The position numbers were made by a program, and so were the translations under genes. Below the pieces are notes generated by a model that did not search any database, was not told the origin of the DNA, and saw only the letters and a program-made list of their open reading frames with translations. From Asticcacaulis sp. AC460 (GTDB taxonomy: Bacteria; Pseudomonadota; Alphaproteobacteria; Caulobacterales; Caulobacteraceae): a DNA stretch of 64,000 bases. Positions 9,078 through 17,043 of this stretch are shown piece after piece; positions within the stretch are counted from its first letter, which is position 1; every line of letters starts with the position of its first letter. Where the stretch lies: the NCBI RefSeq assembly GCF_000495795.1, contig NZ_AWGD01000040.1, positions 1 through 64,000 of the forward strand. The letters run 5' to 3'.

Positions 9078-12000
9078 TCAGGCGCTCAGCGACCGCTCCC
9101 TGTCGCCGGCATGCGCGAAGTTGGCGGCATCGGCGATGGCATTCACCAAGGCTGCAGGTGTGATCGGCTTGGCAACCAGGCCGTCGAAATCGGCCGGGTT
9201 GTACAGGTCGTTGCCATTGGCCGTGAAGGCCAGGATGGGCGTATCCCGGTTCGGACCCGCTTCGGCGCGGATGCGCTGGGCGGCCATGGTGCCGTCCATG
9301 CCCGGCATGCGGATGTCCATCAGGATGACGTCGACCGGATAGATGCCGGCCATCAGAACACCTGCGGAACCGTCCTCGGCCTCAACGACCTCGGCATCCG
9401 ACCGTTCCAGGATGGCGCGCGCCAGTTCGCGGTTGACGGCATTGTCGTCGACCACCAGCACGCGCAGCCCGCCCAGGTCGGGCAGGTCGTCGTCGAATTC
9501 GAAGGCCGCGCCGTCGGCCAGGGCGGGAGCGGGCAGGGCGACGTGGAAGTCGGCGCCCTGGCCCAGGGTGCTGGTGACGCCGATGTCGCCGCCCATGGCG
9601 TCGACCAGTCCGCGGCAGATGGCCAGGCCCAGGCCCGTACCGCCGTGCTTGCGCGTCGAAGATCCGTCCACCTGTGAAAACCGCTGGAACAGCTTGGCCT
9701 GGCCGGCCTCGTCCATGCCGGGGCCGGTGTCGACCACATGCACCTGAAGCTGGTTATCGTCGTAGCCCAGCTTCAGCGTGACGCTGCCGGTGTCGGTGAA
9801 CTTGATGGCGTTGCCGATCAGGTTGAGCAGGACCTGGCGATAGGCCTGGGGGTCCATGAAGACCGAGCCGGGCACCTTGTCGTCGGCTTCGAAACACAGC
9901 TCCAGCCCCTTGTTTGACGCCTGGGCCTGCATCATCAGGAACAGTTCGCGCGACATTTCCACGATTTCGGTGGCGCGCGGCTTGGTCTCGAACTGGCCGG
10001 CCTCAAGCTTGGAGAAGTCGAGGATGTCGTTGACCAGCGACAGCAGGGCATTGCTGGCGGTCGAAATGCGTTGGGCGTAGCGCAGGGCGTCGTCCGGCAT
10101 GTCGGTGCGTTCGGTCAGCAGGCTGGAGAAGCCGATCATCACGGTCAGGGGCGTGCGGATTTCGTGGCTCATATTGGCGGTGAAGTCGGCCTTGGCGCGG
10201 GCGGCGGCCTCGGCGGCTTCGGTTGCGGCTTCCAGTTGCCGTTCCTGGACGACCTGACAGGTAATGTCGCGCACCACGTCGACGAACGTCGGTGCGGCTT
10301 CGTCGCCGTTACGCATGAGGGATGGACTGGACTCGACCCAGGTCCAGGCGCCGGTCACCTGGTTCAGGCAGCGCCAGCGCACCCGCAGGCCCGACTCGCC
10401 TTCCGACACACGGCGGAAGGTAGAGACGACCTCGGCCATGTCGTCGGGATGCATATAGTCTTCGGGCCGGAATTCCAGGGCTTCGGCGGGGCTGACGCCG
10501 CGCAGTTCGCGCACGGCGGCCGAGACGAAGCTGCGCTTCAGGTTCTGGTCGCAGATGACGATCATGTCGGTCGAATTCTCGGCCATCAACTGGTAGCGGG
10601 CTTCGGCCTCCATGCGTTCAGTCAGGTCCTGGACCTGGGCGATATAGTGTTTGGGCGCGCCGGTTTCGTCGCGCACCATCGATACCGACAGGTTCACCCA
10701 GACGATCCCGCCGTTGGCGCGCAGATACCGCTTGTCCATCTGGTACGAGGCAATGGCGCCGGCCTTGAGTTGCTGCAGGTGTTCGAGGTCGCGGTCGAGG
10801 TCGTCGGGATGGGTGATCTGCTGGAAGTCGGCAGCCAAAAGGACTTCGCGATCCAGGTCGAGAAGGTGGCAGAAGGCACGGTTCACCTTAAGAAAACGGC
10901 CATCCAGTCCGACCAGGGCAACTCCGATCGGGGCATGGTGGAAGGCCGCCTCGAACAGCTGGGTCTGGGCCAGGCGTTCGGTAATGTCGTGCATCATGGC
11001 CGTAAACTGCCAGCCGGAGGCACTGCGGGTGGCGCTGAGCGCCATTTCGATGGTGACCTCGGTGCCGTTGCGATGCAGGGCAGGCAATTCTATGCGCTGG
11101 CCGATGACGCGGGGCTCACCGGTGGCAAGGAAGCGCGCCATGCCAGCCTCATGCCCGGCGCGGAAGCGTTCCGGAATGATCAGGTCGGCCATGCGGCGCC
11201 CAATAGCGTCGGCCTCGGTCCAGCCGAACACCGCCTCTGCCTGCTGGTTCCAACTGGCGACGCGGCCATGTTCGTCCGACGTGACGATGGCCTGGTGGGC
11301 ATTGGCGATAAGGTTGTGGAACTGGGCCTCGCTGGCCTGGGCGCGCAGCCGTTCGGCCTCGAGTCGGGTTTCGCTCTCGCTCATCCGGCGGGCTGAGACC
11401 ACTGCCAGGACAATCAGTCCGATCATGGTGCCGGCGATGGTCAAGACCAGGCGAAAGTCGGTTGTGACAAGGTTCAGGTGTGAGGCCTGCAGTGCAATCC
11501 AACCCAGTACCGGCGGTAGCGCCAGGACGGTTAGCAGGATGCGGCGCATCAGTTGGCCGGTCGCGCTGTTTTGAGTCAGGACGCGCAGAGGCGCCGCATC
11601 CGGGCGCAAGGCTATGATAGCGACCGACAGCAGGCACAGGCAGATCGCCGTGTGCAAAGCGATGTCGGTATAGCCGACGACGCCACGGACGCTTTTTATG
11701 CCCAGCAGGTAGGCGAGGAGCGAAATGCCACCGATAGCGGCCGGGACGCAGGCGATCAGGCCATGAAGGCCGGCGGGCAGCCGGCCCGGAAATTGTCTCT
11801 GAACCAGAAGCAAACCGGACAATAGCGCGAGCCCCAGCGAGGTGCCTTCCGCCATGCGGCCGGGATGGCTGGGGAGGACGGCCTGGCCTAACACCTTGTC
11901 ACCGAACAACAGGGTGTCCAGGGCGGTCGTGGTGCCGGTGAGATATTCCGCCAGAAAGGCCAGGCTCCAAAGGCCTGTGAGCACGCATATCGCAAGCGTA

Positions 12001-12218
12001 ACGGGGCGGGGCAGAGATGGCTGCACCAGGGCGAGGCTCAGCAGGACCAGACATACGGCCGTCGGCGGTTGCATGGCCAAAAGGCCGGGCAGCAGCGAGC
12101 GCAACTGGACCAGATCGGTCTGCCAGCCCACCAGGGAGATGACCCCGATCAGGCACACCGCAAGCCCCAGCCGGCGGCTCAGGCGGGGCCAGTCGATGGC
12201 AGCCTCTATGGGTATCAT
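9078..12218 (-). CDS. Membrane-bound hybrid sensor histidine kinase with three PAS domains and a receiver
   Basis: 1046 residues. The first ~270 residues hold about seven to eight hydrophobic helices (a MASE-like membrane sensor). PAS domains follow at roughly 295-415, 420-540 and 545-665; the second and third carry PAC-type ends ('YIAQVQDLTERMEAEARY'). Then comes HisKA with 'FTANMSHEIRTPL' (phospho-His685), a HATPase_c domain ('NLIGNAIKFTD', 'DTGPGMDEAG', 'HGGTGLGLAI'), and a C-terminal receiver with Asp968 ('VILMDIRMPGMDG'). Phosphate would pass from His685 to Asp968 and then probably to an Hpt protein; the single-domain Hpt at 6492 is a candidate. The ligand is unknown. It is transcribed divergently from the S1/P1 nuclease. 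Confidence 0.93.
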   Translation of the reverse strand: MIPIEAAIDWPRLSRRLGLAVCLIGVISLVGWQTDLVQLRSLLPGLLAMQPPTAVCLVLLSLALVQPSLPRPVTLAICVLTGLWSLAFLAEYLTGTTTALDTLLFGDKVLGQAVLPSHPGRMAEGTSLGLALLSGLLLVQRQFPGRLPAGLHGLIACVPAAIGGISLLAYLLGIKSVRGVVGYTDIALHTAICLCLLSVAIIALRPDAAPLRVLTQNSATGQLMRRILLTVLALPPVLGWIALQASHLNLVTTDFRLVLTIAGTMIGLIVLAVVSARRMSESETRLEAERLRAQASEAQFHNLIANAHQAIVTSDEHGRVASWNQQAEAVFGWTEADAIGRRMADLIIPERFRAGHEAGMARFLATGEPRVIGQRIELPALHRNGTEVTIEMALSATRSASGWQFTAMMHDITERLAQTQLFEAAFHHAPIGVALVGLDGRFLKVNRAFCHLLDLDREVLLAADFQQITHPDDLDRDLEHLQQLKAGAIASYQMDKRYLRANGGIVWVNLSVSMVRDETGAPKHYIAQVQDLTERMEAEARYQLMAENSTDMIVICDQNLKRSFVSAAVRELRGVSPAEALEFRPEDYMHPDDMAEVVSTFRRVSEGESGLRVRWRCLNQVTGAWTWVESSPSLMRNGDEAAPTFVDVVRDITCQVVQERQLEAATEAAEAAARAKADFTANMSHEIRTPLTVMIGFSSLLTERTDMPDDALRYAQRISTASNALLSLVNDILDFSKLEAGQFETKPRATEIVEMSRELFLMMQAQASNKGLELCFEADDKVPGSVFMDPQAYRQVLLNLIGNAIKFTDTGSVTLKLGYDDNQLQVHVVDTGPGMDEAGQAKLFQRFSQVDGSSTRKHGGTGLGLAICRGLVDAMGGDIGVTSTLGQGADFHVALPAPALADGAAFEFDDDLPDLGGLRVLVVDDNAVNRELARAILERSDAEVVEAEDGSAGVLMAGIYPVDVILMDIRMPGMDGTMAAQRIRAEAGPNRDTPILAFTANGNDLYNPADFDGLVAKPITPAALVNAIADAANFAHAGDRERSLSA

Positions 12219-12398
12219 GGCGGGTTCTTTCGGACGCGGTACGATAATGCGGTCCAGCCTGCACCAAAGATATTAACATTCCGGCCCATAACGGTGACCT
12301 CGAATTTGCCGTCATTGCGCTGCAAAAAGCGTTGCGCCGGAAACGGTTTGGGTTCACGTATAAGCCCCGAAAACACGGCGCATGGATCGGGTGAAGAG

Positions 12399-13430
12399 AT
12401 GAAGCTGAAAGCTGTTAAGCTGAAAACCTTGTTGCTGTCGGTCGTCGCCGGCGCAGCGATTGCGACCGCTGCCCTGGCCTGGGGTTCCGCCGGTCACCGC
12501 TTTATCGGCGAAGAGGCCATCCGCGCCTTGCCGGACTATACCCCGGCCTTCCTGCGCAGCCCCGAAGCCATTGCCGACATCGGCGAATACGCCAACGAAC
12601 CCGACCGCTGGCGCGATTCCGGTTTCGTCCACGACAGCGAACGCAATGCCGCCCACTTCATCGACCTCGACGACGAGGGCAAGACCCTGGCCGGCCAGAC
12701 CCTGTACGAACTGCCCAAGACGCGTGCCGATTATGAGATCAGCCTGAATGCCAAGGAACAGAAGATCTGGAAATCGGGCTATCTGCCCTATGCCCTGGTC
12801 GACGGCTACCAGCAGGTGGTCAAGGACTTCGCCTACTGGCGCGTGCTGAACCTGCTGGAAACGCGCGAGACCGACAAGGCGAAGAAGGCGTGGTACCGCG
12901 CCGACCGCATCCGCCGCGAGAGCCTGATCAAGCGCGATATCGGCGTCCTGGCCCACTATGTCGGCGACACGACCCAGCCGCTGCATATGAGCATCCACTA
13001 CAACGGCTGGGGCGAGGAATTCGCCAACCCTAACGGTTACACCCTGGAAAAGATCCACGTGCCGCTGGAAAACGCCTTTGTCGACGCCAACATCTCGGCC
13101 GCCGATGTCCGTGGCGCCATGGCGCCATACGGACCCTGTACCGACGGCCCGGAAAAGTGCTTCGCCAAGCGGATGCTGAAGAGCCACGCCCTGGTCGTGC
13201 CGCTGTACGAACTGGAAAAGGCCGGTGGGTTCAAGCCGGGCGACCCGCGAGGCCGCGACTTCATGAAGCAGCAACTGGGGCAGGGGGCATCGGACCTGCG
13301 CGACGTCATCCTGGACGCCTGGCGCGATTCCAAGACCATGCAGGTTGGCTGGCCCAAGGCGACCTATGACGACTTTGTCGGCAACAAGGTGGCCGATCCG
13401 TACCTGACCCTGCACGGCGGCGCGGGTTGA
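12399..13430 (+). CDS. S1/P1-family zinc nuclease, exported
   Basis: 343 residues from ATG 12399; the frame is open further upstream, but this start gives a proper signal peptide (MKLKAVKLKTLLLSVVAGAA ... ALA). Cleavage after ALA would leave Trp28 as the mature N-terminus, which in S1/P1 nucleases is itself a zinc ligand, followed by His33 ('WGSAGHRF'). Further metal motifs are 'HFIDLDDEG' and 'HYVGDTTQPLHMSIHYNGWG'. The enzyme should degrade single-stranded DNA/RNA and 3'-nucleotides in the periplasm or outside the cell. The Nudix gene starts 1 bp after its stop, so the two are probably one transcript. Confidence 0.93.
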   Translation: MKLKAVKLKTLLLSVVAGAAIATAALAWGSAGHRFIGEEAIRALPDYTPAFLRSPEAIADIGEYANEPDRWRDSGFVHDSERNAAHFIDLDDEGKTLAGQTLYELPKTRADYEISLNAKEQKIWKSGYLPYALVDGYQQVVKDFAYWRVLNLLETRETDKAKKAWYRADRIRRESLIKRDIGVLAHYVGDTTQPLHMSIHYNGWGEEFANPNGYTLEKIHVPLENAFVDANISAADVRGAMAPYGPCTDGPEKCFAKRMLKSHALVVPLYELEKAGGFKPGDPRGRDFMKQQLGQGASDLRDVILDAWRDSKTMQVGWPKATYDDFVGNKVADPYLTLHGGAG

Positions 13431-13431
13431 T

Positions 13432-13881
13432 ATGACCGACATCAAGCAGTTCGGCGCCCGCGATGCCGGCCTGACCTACAAACCCCGCGTCGGCGCCTAT
13501 GGTATCCTGCTGCACGACGGCAGGATCGCCTGCGCCCAGATCGGCTATGCGAAATTCACCTACGACTTGCCCGGCGGTGCGCTCGATCCGGGCGAAACGG
13601 CGGAACAGGCGGTCAGGCGCGAATTCATGGAAGAAACGGGCCTGGAGGTGACGGTCGGGCGCCAGGTGACCGAAATCGACCACTATTTCATTCATGACGA
13701 CGGTACGCCGTACAACAACCGCTGCCATTTCTTCGAAGTCGAACTGGTTGCGCACAAACCCGCCGGCAAGACCGAGAATGACCACGAACTGGTCTGGCTG
13801 CCGCCGCTGGAAGTCATCAAACGGCTGAAGAACGAGGGCTATGCCTGGGCCATGGTGTTGTGGCTGCGCCGTTCCGGCTGA
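13432..13881 (+). CDS. Nudix hydrolase
   Basis: 149 residues with a complete Nudix box G-x5-E-x7-REF-x-EE-x-GL at about residues 48-70 ('GALDPGETAEQAVRREF', 'MEETGL'). It should hydrolyse a nucleoside diphosphate linked to another moiety in the cytoplasm; the substrate cannot be read from the sequence. ATG 13432 follows the nuclease stop by 1 bp, which indicates coupling. Pairing with an exported nuclease could reflect nucleotide salvage, an inference only. It converges with the GH43 gene. Confidence 0.92.
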   Translation: MTDIKQFGARDAGLTYKPRVGAYGILLHDGRIACAQIGYAKFTYDLPGGALDPGETAEQAVRREFMEETGLEVTVGRQVTEIDHYFIHDDGTPYNNRCHFFEVELVAHKPAGKTENDHELVWLPPLEVIKRLKNEGYAWAMVLWLRRSG

Positions 13882-13884
13882 GCC

Positions 13885-14796
13885 TTACTTTTTTACCTCA
13901 ACGATGGTGCCGTGTTCACCGTAGGAGAGCGGTGCGAAGGTGATGGAGCGCTTGTAGCTGCCGCCGCCGTCCAGAAGGCTGTCGTGGTAGAACAGCCACG
14001 ACTGACCCCCGAAATCGATGATGGCCTGGTGGTTGGTGCTGATGTCGAGATAGTCGAGCACCACGCCGCGATAGGTATAGGGTCCCAGCGGTGACGTTGC
14101 GGTGGCATAGACGATCTGGCCCGGCCAGCCGGTCGAGAAGGTGAAGTAGTAGACGCCGTCGCGCTTGTGCAGGTAGGGCGCCTCGCCGTACTTCTTCTTG
14201 GCGTCGTCGGCCGGGAAGCCGTTGACCTGGATATCCAGGATCGGGCCGTCGGTTTCGATCATGTTGGATTTGAGTTTGACGATCTTGGGCACGCGGGTGC
14301 CGAACATCAGGTAGGCCTGGCCGTCATCGTCGATCAGCACGGCCGGGTCGATCGGCTCGGCGCCGGCATTGGCGTCGCGCGCCTTGTCGACCAGGGCGTC
14401 CGTGCGGGCATCGACGAACGGGCCCTTGGGCGCGTCGCTGACCGCCACGCCGATCTTGTCGCCGCCGACCGGGGCGTAGAAATAGTACTTGCCGTTGCGA
14501 AAGGCCGCTTCCGGCGCCCAGGCCTTGGCGTCGGGTTTGGCCCATTTGAACACGGTCACCGACAGGAAGGAACCTTCGTCGGTCCAGGTCTTCAGGTCGG
14601 GCGAGCTGAATAGGCGCCAGTCGGTCGAGTCCCAGTATTTTCCCGAATTGTCCTGGTCGTTGGTGGCGTAGACATAGACCTTGCCATCGAAAACATGCGG
14701 CGACGGATCGGCGTTGAAGCGCGGCGAGATCGGTTCGGCGGCCATGGTGGGGACGGCCAGGGCGAAGACGAGGCAGGCGAGGGGGAGGGACTTCAC
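13885..14796 (-). CDS. GH43 glycoside hydrolase (arabinofuranosidase/xylosidase-like), exported
   Basis: 303 residues from GTG 14796; the GTG overlaps the TGA of the upstream regulator as GTGA, and translation here gives a signal peptide (VKSLPLACLVFALAVPTMAA). A longer frame exists but begins inside the regulator gene. The five-bladed propeller catalytic triad is visible: Asp30 ('FNADPSPHVF', general base), Asp150 ('EPIDPAVLI', pKa modulator) and Glu205 ('YGEAPYLHK', general acid). The tail 'STNHQAIIDF' and 'WLFYHDS' is typical of the family. It should remove arabinose or xylose side groups from plant xylan or arabinan, consistent with the GH115 gene in the same operon. Exact specificity is open. 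Confidence 0.92.
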   Translation of the reverse strand: MKSLPLACLVFALAVPTMAAEPISPRFNADPSPHVFDGKVYVYATNDQDNSGKYWDSTDWRLFSSPDLKTWTDEGSFLSVTVFKWAKPDAKAWAPEAAFRNGKYYFYAPVGGDKIGVAVSDAPKGPFVDARTDALVDKARDANAGAEPIDPAVLIDDDGQAYLMFGTRVPKIVKLKSNMIETDGPILDIQVNGFPADDAKKKYGEAPYLHKRDGVYYFTFSTGWPGQIVYATATSPLGPYTYRGVVLDYLDISTNHQAIIDFGGQSWLFYHDSLLDGGGSYKRSITFAPLSYGEHGTIVEVKK

Positions 14797-15554
14797 GGGC
14801 GGGGCTTTCGTTTGGGAGCGGGGCGGGCATCTTCCAGGGCGTTCGACGCCAGCAGGAAGGATTTGACGTTTTCGATATGGTTCCACATGGCGACGAAGGC
14901 GGCGTCGCCGTCGCGGCGGAGCAGGGCTTCGACGATCAGCTCATGATCATTGACCCAGCGGTCGCGGTAATGGGCATCCTTGATGTGTTCGTTGAGGCTG
15001 CGCCACAGCGGATTGTCGTCGCGCCGGTGCCAGAGCTGGCTGACCAGCAGGGCCAGCTCGCTGTTCTGGGTCGCCTGGGCGATCGCCATGTGAAACTGGA
15101 TGTCGTAGTTCTCCTTAGGCTCGCCATATTGGGCGCGGCTGTGGTTGTGGCCGGCCTTTTCGATGATCTCCATATCCTCGGCCGTGGCATTGACCGCCGC
15201 CAGCCGGGCGATATGGCTTTCCAGCCATTGCCGGGCCTGAAGCAGTTCGAACGGCCCCGCCGGCGGCAGGGAGGACGTCTCCATGCGCACAGCGTCGGGC
15301 GCGGTCTCATAGGCGCGCTTGGTGATGTAGATGCCCGAGCCCTGGCGCGGTTCGACCAGGCCCTTGACCTCCAGCATGACCAGGGCGTCGCGGATGACCG
15401 TGCGGCCGACCTCATACCACTGCGCCAGGTCGCGCTCGGGCGGCAAGCGGCCGCTGGTGCCGAACTCACCCGTGCGGATGCGGCGGATCAGGTCGTTGCC
15501 GACATCGTGGTAGGCCCGGCGTTCCTTGTCGGCCCTGACGTTATTGCCGTCCAT
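14793..15554 (-). CDS. GntR-family transcriptional regulator, FadR/FCD type (UxuR/ExuR-like)
   Basis: 253 residues. An N-terminal winged helix (residues ~15-85: 'LPPERDLAQWYEVGRTVIRD', 'MLEVKGLVEPRQGSGIYI') is followed by an FCD ligand domain with metal-binding-type positions ('YDIQFHMAIAQAT', 'DHELIVEALLRRD', 'MWNHIENV'). FCD regulators commonly sense uronates, aldonates or other organic acids. The start overlaps the alkaline phosphatase stop by 14 bp, and its own stop overlaps the GH43 start, so it sits inside the GH115 operon. It is the only FadR-type regulator in the window, and FadR/UxuR-like palindromes occur before manD and the TonB receptor; it is the natural candidate to bind them. 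Confidence 0.92.
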   Translation of the reverse strand: MDGNNVRADKERRAYHDVGNDLIRRIRTGEFGTSGRLPPERDLAQWYEVGRTVIRDALVMLEVKGLVEPRQGSGIYITKRAYETAPDAVRMETSSLPPAGPFELLQARQWLESHIARLAAVNATAEDMEIIEKAGHNHSRAQYGEPKENYDIQFHMAIAQATQNSELALLVSQLWHRRDDNPLWRSLNEHIKDAHYRDRWVNDHELIVEALLRRDGDAAFVAMWNHIENVKSFLLASNALEDARPAPKRKPRP

Positions 15555-17043
15555 CTGTATGCTCCTGGTCGCCGGAGTCTAACCTTACGGCAGGATCTTG
15601 CAAGCGGGCATCGAGGTCGAGCGCGTGGGCCATGACCTGATAGATGTAGTTGGACTCGAAGGTGCCGGTCAGCAGGTCGGAGTCGGGGCCGCGGGCATAG
15701 ACCGGCACGTCCTCGCCGGCGTGCTGGGCGCTGGTCATGTAGGTCAGGGCCGGCTGGCGGTAGTCCTTGGCCAGGACGGTGGCCTGGTCGGGGATGGCAG
15801 AGGCTGTACCCTCCTTCGGGCCGGACGGGCCGGTGGCGTAGGACAGGGTGGTGCGTGGCCGGCCATTGCCGTCGGTCTGGAGTTCGCCGTGGTAGCGGAC
15901 CAGGCCCAGGACCGGCTCGTCGCGGCCGGAGCCCGCCGTCAGGACCAGGCCGTGGCTGTGGTCGGCGGTGACGATGATCAGGGTGTCGCGCGGATCTGTG
16001 CGTTCCATGGCGACCTGGACGGCCTTCGACAGCTCGTCGACCTCGGTCAGGGCACGGTAGGCGTTGTTCTGGTGGTGCCATTTGTCGATGGCTGCCGACT
16101 CGACCAGCAGGACGTAGCCGTCCGGATCCTGGGACAGCAGATCGATGGCGGTGGCGGTCATGGCCGCCAGGCCGGGGACGGTGTCCGGCCGGTCGGCGGC
16201 GGAGGGCAGGTCGCCGCCGGCAAACAGGCCCAGCACGGGACCGGGGGTGCGGGTGTCGAGCGCTGCGAGACCGGCGGCATCGCGGACCAGGCGGGCATGG
16301 TCGTATCCCAGCCAGGTGGCGGTCAGGTCGAGGCCGTCCTTGCGCCGGCCTTCGCCGGTGCCAGAGGGCAGGAAGTTGTTGAGGTCGCCGCCGAAGGCGA
16401 CGTCGAGGCGGATTGCCTCTGGCGCCTCGACCAGTTGCCGCGCCAGGTCGATACAGCCGGCCGCCGGGGCTTCGGGCGGCAGGTCGGCATCGGCGCGCCA
16501 GCCGCGAAAGGTCGTATGACCATAGGCCCCGGCCGGGGTGGCGTCGGTGATGCCCGATGTGGTCACCACGCCGGTGGCCAGTCCGGCGCGCGCCGCCTGC
16601 TCGGCCAGGGTCGGGATGCGGCCCTTCAGGGCGCTGGGGCAGTCCTTGCCGGTGACGGAGTCGTCGACGCCGGTGGCGGCATTGATCGTCTTGACGCCGG
16701 TCATGATCGCCGAAATGCCGTTCGACGAGTCGGTGACCAGTTTATCCGCCGAATAGGTTTTGGACAGGCCGCTATAGGGAAGGGTTTCAAATGATAGTTG
16801 GTAGCTGGCGCCATCCCGGCCGCGGGTCTGACCGGCCAGGATACGTCCGGCGGTAACCGAATTGATCCCCATGCCGTCGCCGATGAACAGGATGACATTG
16901 CGCGCCCGGCGGGGGGGCGGCTGGCGGTTCAGCGCGTTATTGAGCGCCGCGCGGGCGGCGGTGAATTGCGGGTTGGTGGCGCTGTCGGCGGCCTGGGCGG
17001 CGGCGGGCAGCATCAGCAGAAGGGCGAGGATGGCGGCTTTCAC
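15541..17043 (-). CDS. Alkaline phosphatase (PhoA superfamily), exported
   Basis: 500 residues from GTG 17043, which overlaps the GH115 stop as GTGA and gives a signal peptide (VKAAILALLLMLPAAAQA). Alkaline phosphatase metal motifs are present: 'VILFIGDGMGINS', the nucleophile region 'VTDSSNGISAIMTG' (Ser106), 'VESAAIDKWHHQNN' and 'TADHSHG'. It hydrolyses phosphomonoesters in the periplasm. Its place between an alpha-glucuronidase and a FadR-type regulator is unusual; it may free phosphorylated sugars or inositol phosphates before uptake, but this is inference. The last codons overlap the regulator start. Confidence 0.93.
   Translation of the reverse strand: MKAAILALLLMLPAAAQAADSATNPQFTAARAALNNALNRQPPPRRARNVILFIGDGMGINSVTAGRILAGQTRGRDGASYQLSFETLPYSGLSKTYSADKLVTDSSNGISAIMTGVKTINAATGVDDSVTGKDCPSALKGRIPTLAEQAARAGLATGVVTTSGITDATPAGAYGHTTFRGWRADADLPPEAPAAGCIDLARQLVEAPEAIRLDVAFGGDLNNFLPSGTGEGRRKDGLDLTATWLGYDHARLVRDAAGLAALDTRTPGPVLGLFAGGDLPSAADRPDTVPGLAAMTATAIDLLSQDPDGYVLLVESAAIDKWHHQNNAYRALTEVDELSKAVQVAMERTDPRDTLIIVTADHSHGLVLTAGSGRDEPVLGLVRYHGELQTDGNGRPRTTLSYATGPSGPKEGTASAIPDQATVLAKDYRQPALTYMTSAQHAGEDVPVYARGPDSDLLTGTFESNYIYQVMAHALDLDARLQDPAVRLDSGDQEHTDGRQ

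Noticed and set aside
10071-11396. 441-codon plus-strand frame opposite the hybrid kinase
   Set aside because: It is complementary to the PAS region of a well-supported kinase gene and has the low-complexity Gly/His/Val composition of antisense frames in GC-rich DNA.
12354-13445. 363-codon minus frame opposite the S1/P1 nuclease
   Set aside because: The plus strand encodes all metal ligands of the nuclease with a signal peptide; the minus frame has no recognisable domain.
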